Of a stretch of 64,000 nucleotides of DNA, positions 11,831 through 23,559 are shown in pieces (position 1 is the first letter of the stretch; the number at the start of each line of letters is the position of its first letter). Under the pieces are notes generated by a model, which saw nothing but the letters and a program-made list of their open reading frames with translations, searched no databases and had not been told where the DNA came from. This DNA is from Isoetes taiwanensis (taxonomy: Eukaryota > Streptophyta > Lycopodiopsida > Isoetales > Isoetaceae). Position numbers and translations under genes: made by a program. Where the stretch lies: positions 3,397,985-3,461,984 of the forward strand of contig JAJEKV010000104.1 of the NCBI GenBank assembly GCA_021234155.1, read 5' to 3'.

Positions 11831-12885
11831 AGGCTTTGTCGCTATGGCCCGACATAGGAAGCTCCCCTACAATCTTCATGTTGTTGTGCTCGTGAATCGA
11901 GATTTTGCACTTGCTGTCCTAGGCCAGGATATCGCCGCATGGAGCATGAAGATGCTTGTAGCCGCACCCTTGGCTGCTGCCTTTCCTCCCGCAGTCGCAT
12001 CAGCACCCGCCCTCACGATCAGCCCCGGTGTCGCCTTGCTCCGCCAGCGACAACTACCAGAGCCCCTTACGGAGATGGACCAGGATGCAGGACCTAGTTC
12101 TTGAGCATATTTTTGGTTTCTAATGTTGGCCTCTGGCTTATTCATATAGGCGTTTCTATGCCGATTTATTAATACAAACTATAGTTCCTTTGTATTAATT
12201 GTCTTCTTCCTTACTATTCACTTCTATGTAAGGCCTAGAACCATTAATTGTGCATCTTCTACACCGCCCGTTACAGGGACAACTTTGCCACAACACTCTG
12301 CTAACGGGTGGGAAATAGTTACACTCCTTCAAGACAACGTCGTCCGCAACTTACAATGCAAGATGCAGAGGGGTTGGGACTACTGGGAGTCCACCAATGT
12401 GGACGCGTTCCAGGTATTGACGATCATCTGTGGGAACTTTATGGAGCGATGAACGACTTGTTTAATCTCTTAATTATAAATCCAACCCTGGCATACCAGG
12501 ACATCATTATCCAGGCGTGGCGTAAATATAACTTAGTGCGCTCAGTGAAGGAGGCCTATTGGCGTGACGTTAAAACTACTATCTATCTATCTAACTATCT
12601 ATCTATATTGATATGATACTGCATCCCTTTGGACAACCCATGTATAACCATCATGTATAACTATCTTGTATAACCATCTTGTATAAGACACAGTTTCAAT
12701 TATGTTCGTCCTTTGGGACTTATCTTAAATATGTAATCTTTCGTCTACTTTAATGATAAATCTTTTCCTTATACATTGTCTTATTAGACCCAGATCAAGC
12801 CACGTGGCGCCTCCTTAACCGTCGATGGGGGCGGACTTACTCACATACATACATACTCACGGACACTATTTTTTTATAATATAGG
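11831..12885 (+). pseudogene. Degraded coding segment between ORF2 and gag
   Basis: Open frames at 11820-12104 and about 12250-12590 with no recognised family. The second reads WEIVTLLQDNVVRNLQCKMQ in one frame and DLFNLLIINPTLAYQDIIIQ in another, which suggests a third small ORF split by a frameshift near 12440. A TATC microsatellite lies at about 12583-12608, followed by AT-rich sequence with repeated TATAACCATC phrases (12640-12690). Long UTR-like gaps separate the segments. Confidence 0.4.
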
Positions 12886-14197
12886 ATGTGCGGATGTTGT
12901 GCTCATTCTGTTTTTATTGATATTTTAGACGGTGCACGTTCCCCTCCGTGGGCGACGCCCGTGGAACCAGGCCACCTTACGCCTGAACAGGAATTGCTCA
13001 TCATCAAGCGCCAGATGGCGCAACTCCAACAATACGTCCTGCAAAGGCCTATAGGCTCTGCCATGGCGGAAGAGGGACCAGAAGTGCCGGTCACCGAGGT
13101 GGCTCCACCTACGCCAACAAGATCTAAACGTTGCCGCCATTCTTCATCCTTGGACAGTAGTTCTGACTCATCAGATTCTGATGACTCTTCTGATTCCTCC
13201 GCCTCTGAGCAGAACCATGATAAGTCCAAAAAGAAGGATTATCAGAAGACGGTGGATTCCGCCATTACTAGCATTTGGAAAAACCGCAGACTTGCTCAGT
13301 TCTCTGGCACTTCCCGTTTTGGTGTGGACGCGGAATCGTGGCTCGACGAGATGCGAGAATTTGGCAAATCTTACGGAATGACAGAGAAGGACATTGGCGA
13401 AGTAGCTACCACCAATCTTACTAAGTCCGCACGAATTTGGTGGAAAGGGTATGCACGCTTGCATGGGCTGAATATGGGACATTGTAAATTCAAGATCTTT
13501 TTCAAGGCCTTTAAGTCCACTATGTTCCTCGGGCACATCGCTGCAAGCAGATACAGACATTTTATCGCTTGGAGCAGCGCGGCATGACAGTCCAGGCCTA
13601 TACCGATGAGTCAATGAACGTCGTGCAGTCGAGGGCTATGTTGAGGGGTTGTCACCCACTTTAAGGAAGATGGTCCATGCAATTGACCCCAAAACGATAG
13701 CAGAGGCTGAAGCAAAAGCCTTGACTTTGGAGGATGACACACCAAAGGCTCCATACCAGCGACCTACAAATGCAAGCCAGAGCAAGCCATATGTACCATA
13801 TAAGGCCCGTTCTCCTAGTCCGGGACCTCCTCAACAGCCTCCTTATCAGAAAGCAGAAAAGAAAGTCAGCTTCAATGTTCCTAATAAGTCAGGTGGCCCA
13901 AATAACGCAGTGTAGCAGATCTTCTAGTTTATTCCGAGAGAGGTTCGAGATCAGCTACGACGCGATAAGGCATGTTGCCATTGCTTCCGTCCGGGCCATC
14001 GGATGCAATAATGTCCATATATTACTCAGGCAGCACAGGCAGCCCTGGCAGAAGTCAATTGCGATGAGCTGCCACCTCTTTGTGAACTTCTAGCTTTGGC
14101 CGAGGAGGAGCCGACTGACTATATACAAGGTGAGTCCCACATTTTTGCTGCTATTGAGACCGGTTAGGCCGATTCTCAGCCCAGTGTCATATCTACA
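12886..14197 (+). pseudogene. Gag polyprotein of element 1, disrupted
   Basis: Encodes the structural protein that packages retrotransposon RNA. An acidic, serine-rich N-terminal part (SSLDSSSDSSDSDDSSDSS) precedes the retrotransposon gag core: FSGTSRFGVDAESWLDEMRE, then SARIWWKGYARLHGL. The frame shifts near 13540 and continues as QRGMTVQAYTDE and PTLRKMVHAIDPKTIAEAEA. A CCHC zinc knuckle (CCHCFRPGHRMQ, stop, C; 13973-14014) carries a TAA just before its last cysteine. The likely in-frame initiator is ATG at 13063 or an earlier one. The order gag core, knuckle, then protease is normal for Ty3/gypsy. Confidence 0.85.
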
Positions 14198-14578
14198 GTG
14201 GGTCAAATTGATAGCAAACCTTTCATTATCCTTATGGACACGGGTAGTACCCACAACTTTGCATCCCCTAGGTTGGCTGAATATTGTCTTAACTTGAACA
14301 TCCAATTACCAGGGGCACCCGTCACTTTGGGAGCAGAAATTATGAATATTGGGAAGTATGACTTAATTGTGGGAATGGAATTCCTGGCAGCATTAAAGGC
14401 AAATATAGATTGTGAGAAGCGTGCTGTCACCTTCAGTGCAGCAAATGGGGCCCATGTCACTATAACAGGTAATGCAGTACATCCTATTATGCAATGCATC
14501 TCCTTGCGTAACCTGGATAAAGCCATTCGACGTAGGCAGGTGGCTTGTATTGCTAGGCTTGCGTCCTTTGAAGCCTAG
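14198..14578 (+). pseudogene. Retropepsin (aspartic protease) of element 1
   Basis: The protease that cuts the Gag-Pol polyprotein. The active-site motif LMDTGSTHNF lies at residues 12-21, and the second conserved block YDLIVGMEFLAAL (usually DxILGMDWL) is about 45 residues further on. The length between them is shorter than typical, which suggests a small deletion. The frame continues towards RT with a TAG at 14576-14578. Confidence 0.85.
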
Positions 14579-14599
14579 CAAAAAGAAATCGGGGTTGCC

Positions 14600-15344
14600 T
14601 CCAACCATAGCCAGCCTCTTTCACGAGTTCCAGGATCTCTTTCCAGATGAGATTCGGAAATTACCATCTTTTAGGGGAGTAGAGTGCGAGATTGCACTCC
14701 AATCAGGTACCAAGCCTACCAATAAGGCTCCTTACTGCATGAGTACACCTGAGTTAGCAGAACTTAAGAAACAGTTATAGGAACTTCTGAAGCTAGGCTT
14801 CATTCGGCCCAGTGTTTCACCTTTTGCAGCTCCTATCTTGTTTGTTGAGAAGAAGGATGAGACCTTGCGTATATGTATCGATTACGGCCAGCTAAATAAG
14901 CATACTGTTAAGAATCAATATGCATTACCGAGGGCCGATGACCTTATGGATCAGCTGCAAGGAGCTAAGTATTTTTCCAAGATAGATCTTCACTCTGGCT
15001 ACCATCAAATAAGGATTAAGGAGGAGGACATTCACAAGTCCGTCTTCCGCACCCGTTATGGACATTAGGAGTTCACAATTATGCCTTTTGGACTCACCAA
15101 TGCACTAGCAACCTTCATGCGTCTCATGAACGATATCTTCATAGACAATTTAGACGAGTTTGTCATTATTTTCTTTGATGACATTCTTATCTATAGTAAA
15201 ACCCTGGAGGATCATGAATGCCATCTTCGGCTGGCCCTCCAGAAGTTGCGGCGCCACCAACTCTTTGCGAAGTTTTCCAAATGCAAATTTGCGACCACAG
15301 GATCGACTATTTGGGCCATATTGTGTCTGCTGATGGTTCATTAA
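14600..15344 (+). pseudogene. Reverse transcriptase of element 1, with stops
   Basis: Copies element RNA into DNA. Blocks in order: [69 protein letters not shown] and the catalytic [11 protein letters not shown] (YxDD form, here FFDD). TAG stops replace a residue at 14778-14780 and the expected Tyr of GHYEF at 15066-15068. A frameshift near 15290 moves [14 protein letters not shown] out of frame. The copy is inactive. Confidence 0.92.
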
Positions 15345-15770
15345 GGACTTTGCTAAGATTGCAGCACCCCTTACTGCCTTGACGTCGGCACCCGTCCTTA
15401 CTTTACCTGATCCTCAGAAGGATAAGGCGGTTGCGACTGATGCCAGTAAGATAGCAACTTGAGCTGTTTTGATGCAAGAGGGACGAGTCATAGCCTATGA
15501 CTCTAAGAAAATAATTGACGCAGAACAACGATATCCCACTCATGACCAGGAATCGCTTGCAGTCGTGCGTACCTTGCGCATTTGAAGACATTATCTTCTT
15601 GGACGACGGTTCCAACTTGACACAGATCACCAAAATCTCCAATATATCTTTACACATGCTAATCTCAATCTCCGGCAACGCAGATGGATAGAATTTTTTA
15701 ATGAATATGATTTTGAGGTTTTGTATAAACCTGGGAAACACAATGTGGTTGCAGATGCCTTGTCTCGGTG
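15345..15770 (+). pseudogene. RNase H domain of element 1
   Basis: Degrades RNA in the RNA-DNA hybrid. Visible blocks: APLTALTSAPVLTLPDPQK, VATDASK (catalytic Asp), YPTHDQESLAVV, TDHQNLQYIF and YKPGKHNVVADALSR. Two TGA codons stand where family members have Trp (TWAVLMQ and RIWRHYLLG positions). Confidence 0.88.
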
Positions 15771-15874
15771 TCCGTTGAACCACACGTACCCATTGCAACG
15801 CTATTTCCACTCTTGCAAGTGAATTTGGGAAGACTATTGAGCAATCTCTTCCAACGGATCTCGAGTTCAGCGAA

Positions 15875-17000
15875 GTGTGGGGTAGTCTTTCTAGAGAGGC
15901 CAGGACTGATAAGGAGAGGGACACCTTTAAGCATTATAAGAAAGATGGTAATCTTTTATATTACCGCGATAAGTTATGTGTACCCGAGTCATCAGGAGTT
16001 AGGAGGCTTATTCTCCATGACACACATAACAGCCCTATTGCTGGTCACGCTGGATTTATGAAAACATATTTCAAGATAAGATCCAGTTACTTTTGGCCTG
16101 GTATGAAGAAGCATATTGCCCGCTACAACCAACCTTGCCAGCAGACAAAAGTAGAACAGCTAAGAACGTCAGGCACACTGGAACCTCTGGATGTCCCCAA
16201 TGCAAAATGGGAAGTCATTACCATGGACTTCATTGTAGGCCTCCCACGAACACTTCGAGCATTTGATGCCTTGATGGTAGTAGTTGATAAACTTTCTAAG
16301 ATGGCGCATTTCTTGCCATGCCGCACCACTGACACTACTTTAGATATGGCACTTTTATTCTCCAAGGAGATTTTTCGACTCCACGGGATGCCACACACTA
16401 TTATTTCGGATCGTGATTCTAAATTTATCAGTGCTTTCTGGAAGGACTTCTTCAGCACTATACAAACCAAGCTTGTCATGAGTACGGCCTATCACCCTCA
16501 GACAGATGGGAAGTCATAACGTACCAATAGAATTATTGAGAATATGCTACGAAATTATGTCTGGAATAAGCAATTCCAATGGGCAGATTTCATTCACTTG
16601 GTAGAATTTGCCTATAACAGTACTAAGCAGGAGTCCTCGATGATGTCTCCCTTCATGATTACCTATGGCTATCAATGTATTACACCAGGTACATGGCATA
16701 ACCCAGTTTCCAAAGTGGTAGTTTCACAACAGCTGCTTACGGATATACAAGTTTTGGTAGAGGAAGTGTGCGGCTATCTATTGGCAGCACGGAGTCGCCA
16801 AAAGAGCTTATCAGATAGACACCGTACCCCGCGTGATTTCCAGGTTGGTGAATCTGTATGGTTAAACATGCCAAACTCAAAATTGGGAATTGCAAGAAAC
16901 TGGCACCACGATGGGCCCGACCATTTCAGATCATCGAACGTCTAGGTCCTCAAGCCTATAAGTTGAATTTACCTGCTCATCTGAAGGTACACAGAGTCTT
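15875..17000 (+). pseudogene. Integrase of element 1, catalytic residue lost
   Basis: Inserts the DNA copy into the genome. The N-terminal zinc region has HNSPIAGHAG, but the CxxC pair reads NQPC, so the first cysteine is gone. In the core, DFIVGLPRT and IISDRDSKFISAFWKDFF hold the first two catalytic aspartates. The third acidic residue should follow TDGKS but is a TAA at 16517-16519. After it the frame resumes (NRIIENMLRNYVW, then FAYNSTKQESSMMSPF). A frameshift near 16860 leads into WLNMPNSKLG/KLAPRWARPFQI. Confidence 0.92.
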
Positions 17001-17069
17001 CCACGTAAGCCTCCTGAAGAAGCACACCCCGGATCCTCATGAGATTCTTGATACACCAACCCTTCTAGA

Positions 17070-17301
17070 GATGACAGACGAGCAGTTGGAAATTGTTCCA
17101 GAAGCTCTCCTCGACAGTGCATATAAACAAACGAAAAGAACCCAGATATTGCAGTATTTAGTTAAGTGGAAACACTTACCTACTGTGGATGCCACTTGGG
17201 TGCTTAAACAAGACCTTGACAAGGCCTACCCCGACTTTATGCGGCAATGCCAGGGTCAGACCATCCATGATGCTATCGAGTCTGACTCCAATGGTATGTA
17301 G
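17070..17301 (+). pseudogene. Integrase C-terminal chromodomain
   Basis: The tail of pol reads RTQILQYLVKWKHLPTVDAT, then WVLKQDLDKAYPDF. This is the chromodomain signature (YLVKW...ATW) that defines chromoviruses. In the family the chromodomain steers integration, commonly by binding methylated histone H3 tails. Here the same element also encodes an H3-fold protein. Confidence 0.85.
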
Positions 17302-17848
17302 TGTGTCCTAGATCCGGCAGGGATCATGCAGGGGGGTTGGGGTAGACGCATCCTAGGACGGGGGGGGGGAAGTGCATCTAGGCATGTCGACAGCTATCAT
17401 AGGAACATTACCACTCCTTATGCCGCGACGACTTGCAAGCCTTAGGCATTATCGGATTCCCTCATTTCCATTTTCTCTTTTGTTTATATAAAGCGGGTGG
17501 TCCCTTCAACCACAACTTTATATAATTATCTTGAGTACTGATGTACTGTAATCCTGCAGGTGTGTAATGCATACAGCGGCATCTGCAGCTTTCTGACGGC
17601 TTATTTTAGGAATCACGCTGTGTTTTTATCTTCGTTCCTTACGGTCCACTGAGGACCTTGTTGTTATGTATAATAAGTGTTTTCATGTTATAATATGAAA
17701 GGACTCCGGTCCAAAACTTCTGATCATTGCTGATCTTGTTGTAATACCCTATGTTTTTATAATAAAGTAACTACTCTACTTTTCTTTTATTAATTACCTT
17801 CTCTATGATCCTTAATGCCGAGGACAGCATTATTCTAAGGGGGTAAAA
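17302..17848 (+). other. 3' untranslated region and polypurine tract of element 1
   Basis: Non-coding sequence after pol with a G run near 17362. It ends in AAGGGGGTAAAA (about 17837-17848) directly against the 3' LTR, the expected primer site for plus-strand DNA. Confidence 0.85.
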
Positions 17849-18614
17849 TGTGACGTTCCATGTAAGTATACGGTATATATATACCTAACTTGACACGTCA
17901 CCAAGGTACTGGGACCATTGGGGACTAACCTAAAAGGGATTATTGGGGTTAAACCAACCTAAATAGACTAACTAATAGTACTAATTAGCCAAATAGGCTA
18001 ATTAGAGTGTGCCACTTGGCCTAACTCGATTGGCCAAGGGCAGGTTGCCATCTTTGGGTGGCAAATTGAGCTCCCAGCCCAATTCTGCCCCAAATTCGAG
18101 TTTGGGAAGGGCAGAGGGAGGAAGGAGCTGTTGCAACCTAACACCTGACCAGTTCTATGGATGTTCTTCAAGACAATGGGTCCAGCCAGGACACAGGTCA
18201 GTCTTTAGGTAGTTGTGTGCTATTCTAACCCTTGTTTGAGTAGATGGATGATTAGATTCTATTCAATGATCTACTTATGATGATGATGAATGTTCGTATT
18301 TGATTCTGTCTTCTCTTTCTGTTCCTCCTGTGTTGTATGGGATTAAGGGGGGTAGAGATCTAAAAGCTATCTAGATTTAGTAATGCTCCTAGCTAGAACC
18401 TCCTAAGACCCAGTATATGCGGTCTGTGCACAAGAGGCCACCTAGCTGTGGATGCTATGATGTGATTCAGCACCAAATAATGAGTATGATGGTGAGTCGG
18501 GGGTGGGGTCTTGCCTAGCGCGGCTACATGACTCCTATAGTATGCTAGGCTTATAGCCAGTCACTGAGAGGGCCGGGTATGGGTCTGACACTCCCTAGGT
18601 CACAGGTGACGTGC
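17849..18614 (+). repeat. 3' LTR of element 1, first half
   Basis: Starts TGTGACG and follows the 5' LTR base for base with scattered changes up to GGTGACGTGC, where the nested element begins. The last 10 bases (18605-18614) are the left copy of the target duplication. Confidence 0.95.
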
Positions 18615-19213
18615 AAGGGGGCTTCACCTTGAACAACACGTACAAACCACCTTCGTGACTGGTAGGGGTATTTTTTATTGGGTTAGGGGTCCGTGTACGG
18701 CCTGGTTGCCATACGAATTTTCCCACCTACCTCCGTTTGTTGTACGGTAGAGGTGGTCGAGCGGGAGATGGCGCTCCCGTATGGATCCTTCTAGGGGTGT
18801 ATGGTGAAGACACAAGCTTAATCTTGGACGGGTCTTCTGTTCTTGGCAATTTGGTGGACGAAATTCTTAACCGTGGACGAATTTGTAGACATTGGATGAA
18901 ATTTTCGTGGAAGTTTTTACAGATCTTCAAGGTTTATAGACCCTACGTTCATAAATTTTGCAACATTTGGTTTATAGAATGCAGCCAATCGTCTATTCTT
19001 CCATCCATTTTCGATTTCCTTTGACTCTCTTGTGACAATCTTGTGAGTTTCATTTTGCAGGTTAAAGCAAGTTTCTTCCTTATCTAGGCAGACAAGAGAG
19101 CATAAAAAGCAACCCTGCTCGTTTGAGGTACCCTGGTGGTTTGTTATTTCTATGTACATCTCAGATTTATTGTTTCTTAAACAAAATTTTAACCAGAGGT
19201 GCTTTGTAAAGCC

Positions 19214-20336
19214 ATGTCAATGGAACGTGAAGTGGTGGTTTGTGTTGATTCCGGGAATGGCGAAGTTTACTCAGATTGGTTTTGTCAGAGTGAAAAACAA
19301 CTACTCATTTGCTGATTTGAGATGTGAGTTGAGCCGGACGGTTTGGAGCAGCTTAGAAGGAAAGACATTTGCTTTTCTTGGTGAAAAGAAGTTGCCACTT
19401 TCCAAGAAGCAAGAAGGGAGGCATAAGTTTGCTACAGGAGACCGTGTTCTCATAAAGGTAACAGTTGTGAAGATCCAAATGTGCATTTAGAAATTGAAGA
19501 TCATCCCAAGAAAAGACGAAGACTAGTCATTCAGAGGTTGAGGAAGACATTAATGTAGATGATTATACAAGTGATCCAAATAGGGGCAGCCGGGCAATCG
19601 ACAAAGGCAAAGGACGGTTCTAGTGCAACTTGTGAGGAGCCTGAATTTGCAAGGTTGCTATCTAAGAAGGCCTCTACAAATGCAACAAATAGGTGGAAAC
19701 ATGCGCTTTAGAAAGTATAAAATGAAGATGAAGAATCGAGGTAAAACAGATCGATTTGAGCTTATGTCCATGGATGTTAATGGAGTGGCGCTTTTCAGCT
19801 TGTGGTGTGTAGAATGTGACTTGAAGTATGGTAAAGGGGAGAAGATATGATGTATAATTTTACAGCCCGACACTTGGAAACCAAAGAGCACAAAGACAAC
19901 TTCCTTAAGCATAGACAAGGTCCTCAACCTTTTCCGGATGTTGAATCAAATACTCAAACCAATGAACTTGTTGTGGCTGAAAATAGGGCAGCAAAGAGAG
20001 CTTTGCATGTCAACAACGGTTGCCCCTTTATTGAGCAATATCAAGTGAGGTTTGAGTCAAGCGTGACACGCATAGGAGGCTATGCAAAGAGGGAAGACAT
20101 TTGTATTACTTGTATGACATGCAACAGGGCTCTTCTTCTATTTCCAGAGAGAGGGGATGTAGTTGACAATATGAAGGAGCACATTAAAAGTAATAGACAT
20201 GTTGCTGCCCAACAAAAGAAGGAGAACAGGTCCAATGAATCAAAAAGGGTTGGCAGGCCAGCAAAGGAAGTTAATGGACCTGGGCAAAAAGCATGCTTTC
20301 CTATTTCATCAAAGGTAACAAAGTATTGTATAATTT
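19214..20336 (+). pseudogene. Decayed transposon gene, 5' part with zinc-finger region
   Basis: ATG at 19214 opens MSMEREVVVCVDSGNGEVYS and breaks after about 30 codons. Another frame has FADLRCELSRTVWSSLEGKT. From 19847 a clean frame reads FTARHLETKEHKDNF and SSVTRIGGYAKREDICITCM, followed by a C-x2-C...H-x4-H region (CITCMTCNRALL ... MKEHIKSNRH), like U1-type or BED-type zinc fingers used in nucleic-acid binding. An intron-like junction follows near 20310. I remember similar zinc-finger proteins from seed-free plants but cannot name the family. Confidence 0.55.
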
Positions 20337-20671
20337 AGTGTTGCACATAAATCTGCCCCGTTAACATTATGCTTTACATTTTGTTGTGTGCTCCAGCTCC
20401 TACAAGCATTTGTGACGCCGAGACAAGTGCGAGTTCTTCAAGTAAGTTTATTGTAGCAACTTTAGTATTTCATAGTCTCATTTATCTTTGCATGCGAGAT
20501 GTATGATTTTTTTCTTCCTGTTTGTTTCATTGTTGTCATAAAACAATTAAATAAAGCAGGAAATGAGTGTTTGGGTTTACTATGTTGGGGTTTCTGGCAA
20601 CTAGAATATAGGTATGGCACAAAGAAGAGGGACTTGAGGCCTTTTCTAGATGATTCCAAGGCAGGTCAATC

Positions 20672-21236
20672 TTGGTACTCAAACCAAAGATAGCAGCAAA
20701 GTTCCAGTTAGGTGACGAGGTGGTTGAGGTCAATGGAACATTACGGCATGTGAGGTGCTGCAGAGTGAGTTTAGATAGTAAAAGCTTTCCAAACTTCCAA
20801 TGTTCTTATTGTGCAGCAATTCCCAAAGAGAGGGACTTCCGTATGAGAGTATACAGACAAGATGAGAAAAAAATAGAGAGAGGTCAGCGTGATACAAAGA
20901 CTTGTACAAGGGTAGATTTCCTCACATACACCGAACTGCAAAAAAATGGCCAAAGACAGCAGGCTTGAAAATAGGTTATTGAAGAAAGAATTGACTTTCT
21001 CAAAGATAAAGAATGTAGCTTTGTCTCAGGAAGGTCGATCTCTACGAGGAAGTTTGAGTGAGTCCATGAATCGAAAAGATGTGCGCAAGTTTTGCAATGA
21101 TATAAGAGAGGCTCACTCACAAGGAAAATTTGATGGTAAACCAGCCCTGTGGAACTTTCTCACTGACATTGCTCAAAATGTCATAAGACCAGGACATAAG
21201 AGACGCTACAAACCGCACAACCAAAGAGTTGTTTGA
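20672..21236 (+). pseudogene. Decayed transposon gene, middle part
   Basis: Frame 20672-20968 reads FQLGDEVVEVNGTLRHVRCC and FQCSYCAAIPKERDFRMRVY; the next frame from 20946 has LLKKELTFSKIKNVALSQ and ALWNFLTDIAQNVIRPGHKR. The two frames overlap and meet at a frameshift near 20955. They look like consecutive parts of one large protein of unknown function, probably the same gene as the zinc-finger part upstream. Confidence 0.5.
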
Positions 21237-22620
21237 GACCATTAGAATATGGGGTGGAAGGAGGATGCATAATTTTTTGACCCTAAATTTCTCTCGTCCT
21301 AGTCTATCAACCACAATGCGTCCACTAGGAAAAATTTTACTTATAGGGTTGGCATAGTGGAGGAAACATTTATTCATTTGGCAAACATATATGCCGTGCA
21401 CATGGCAGCCCTTGACTTGAAAGTCGGATGTGTTCCCACTCTTGTTGCGTAAGATGAGACAAATCATAAAGAGGTCTCAGATAATCGGAATGCAAAAGAA
21501 GACCGCTTAATAGGGTTTTGTGGCCTCTTGGAGAACCATGCATGTGAACCAAGCTTTTACCAGAAAGGTTGGAAGTGGTGATACAGTGCTACAAGAAGAT
21601 AGTTGATGCTTTTGAGAAGAATATGATAGCACACTATGCTCGTGTTTTCATTGTAAATCCATTGCATGCACGCCTTCCTAAAGCTTGTCCTAGCCATACA
21701 ACTTACATGCAACAAGTTTGATAGTAAAGCCGCGAAAGCTCAATGGGAAGAAATTGAAGTTCGTGGGACAAGAATTTGAGGACAGTTTTGGGGCCATTAA
21801 TTGGCCATAGCTCGGATGGAGATGCACGTGACGGTGTTGCATGATGGAAGATTACACAAAATTGAAGGATGCAGAACAAAATTTGCAATCCAAAGGGGAA
21901 GGTTGGGTTTTTTCTCTGCAAAGAAAGAGGAATGATGGCAAATTCAAGGCTTGATGATCAAGATTTTATACACAACGGAAAGAAACTAATCAATCCACTA
22001 GATAATGCAGCAAGGAGGCTGTTTTTTTAGGAGAAGATCTTGTCACATTGAATGACATTTGGCACGTATTCCATGCATTCCAAGGAGAGCATGGCCTTCA
22101 ACTTGGAGATGTAGAAAGGAAGGACGCATAAAAATTGGAGGGCAAAGACAACGGATTGCTTCACGGAAGGTTCAATCTTGTCTACGCACACACTACGAGA
22201 TCCATCTAATTCTCCTCCAATGCGGACTTTAGGAACCTAAACCTACATTTCTGTTGTGGCCTTATACATTGACATATTCTTATCACCGCATATGGACCTC
22301 GTGGGATCGTGGTCAAGGCAAAGATCTACGCCTCTCATTCTTCTTAAGGTAATTATTGAGTTTATGTTTGTGATGGTTTCTTGTTTCTCACAAGAGTTGT
22401 TATGTTTTTGTTTTCTTAGGCTATGGAGGTTGTGGATAATAAGGCATCCAACGCACACTTTGAAGCAAAACTTCATCACCGTGAGACATTCCTTGATATA
22501 CAATGCCCATTTGTCTTTTTTTGTTGATCAAGTTTTTCAAAGGAAAATTGCATTGGCATTTCGCTTCCCTTGAGTGGCACGGGTTTACCGTTGTGAAAAT
22601 TTCTTTAGTAAGGTGGGAGG
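21237..22620 (+). pseudogene. Decayed transposon gene, core with conserved GHSSDGDAR motif
   Basis: Coding blocks survive in all three frames. FEKNMIAHYARVFIVNPLHA lies near 21610-21670. TVLGPLIGHSSDGDAR lies near 21780-21830, with an in-frame stop soon after. FIHNGKKLINPLDNAARRLF and GEHGLQLGDVERK lie near 21965-22130. VVALYIDIFLSPHMDLVG lies near 22251-22310. The last may be a separate exon, because splice-like junctions flank it. I take the GHSSDGDAR neighbourhood for the catalytic or most conserved core, which is inference. Confidence 0.5.
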
Positions 22621-22933
22621 CATGATCCAAAATGAAAGGTCCTACACAAAAAAGGACACACTGCCGAAAACAAAGAAATGCTTTGAATAGAGTGGCGAGT
22701 TTCAAGCCGAAAATTGTTATTCCCCGCCACACATTTGAAGCAAGAAAACATCCGCATGTTTTAGAGAAGAAGGCAGGTTCTGATGGTATAGAGGTGACTT
22801 GTGATTTAGGAAATTATAGCACGCTTGACAATTCGCACAAAAATTACGTGTGCTTTAAAAAGAAGGAATGAGAGAAGCACAAGAGATGTGTTTGAAAGTT
22901 GGCATTTGTCAGTAAAGAGAAGGGAGTTGACAC

Positions 22934-23557
22934 ATGGTGGACTCATCTTGGAAGCATGAGGATTATTTTGACAAGAAATACTTCCAACAGTTGGATTCGA
23001 TGGAGTGTGAAGATGAGACAGATCGGGCTGAAGTGGAACATGAAGAGGATGTTGCTGCAGGCTCTTGTGCAGGCTCAGCTGTGGAAGACATTGAGGAAAT
23101 AACAGCAAAGATGGAATTGAGACATACATTTGATGACATGGTGGATGAGACCGAGCAGTCAGAAATAGTGAAAGTTGAAAGATGTGTGATGATAGACAAT
23201 AAAGAAGTATGCAAGTCCACTCTTGTCAGCCAGCTTAATGGAAATCCTTGGCTCTCCAAGGATAGATTAACCAAAGTGAAAAATCATGTTTTGCAAATGG
23301 ATGTAAGGAATAAGGAAATTAATGCAAACCACCGCTCTTGGCATTGGATCCGATTGTGCGCTTTTGAGGTGGAAGCCAAGGCATGTCAAGTTAAGGGAAA
23401 GCATGAGGTTTTGAAGGCAACTTGGTACTTGGGTAGGATAATTAGTATTCAAAAGAAGATTGGTAGAGGATGGAAAGAAAGTAGGGAGCCAATTGATCCG
23501 AGTTCCGCACCTTCTTATTTGGTTGAACTTAACTTGGCATGGTATAACCAAAGATAA
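22934..23557 (+). pseudogene. Decayed transposon gene, 3' part
   Basis: An open frame of 207 codons with an acidic start (ECEDETDRAEVEHEEDVAAG). It continues MIDNKEVCKSTLVSQLNGNP and WLSKDRLTKVKNHVLQ, which I take as the C-terminal part of the same protein family, and ends WYNQR. It is the best preserved piece of the nested element. Without upstream continuity it cannot give a full product. Confidence 0.5.
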
Positions 23558-23559
23558 TT

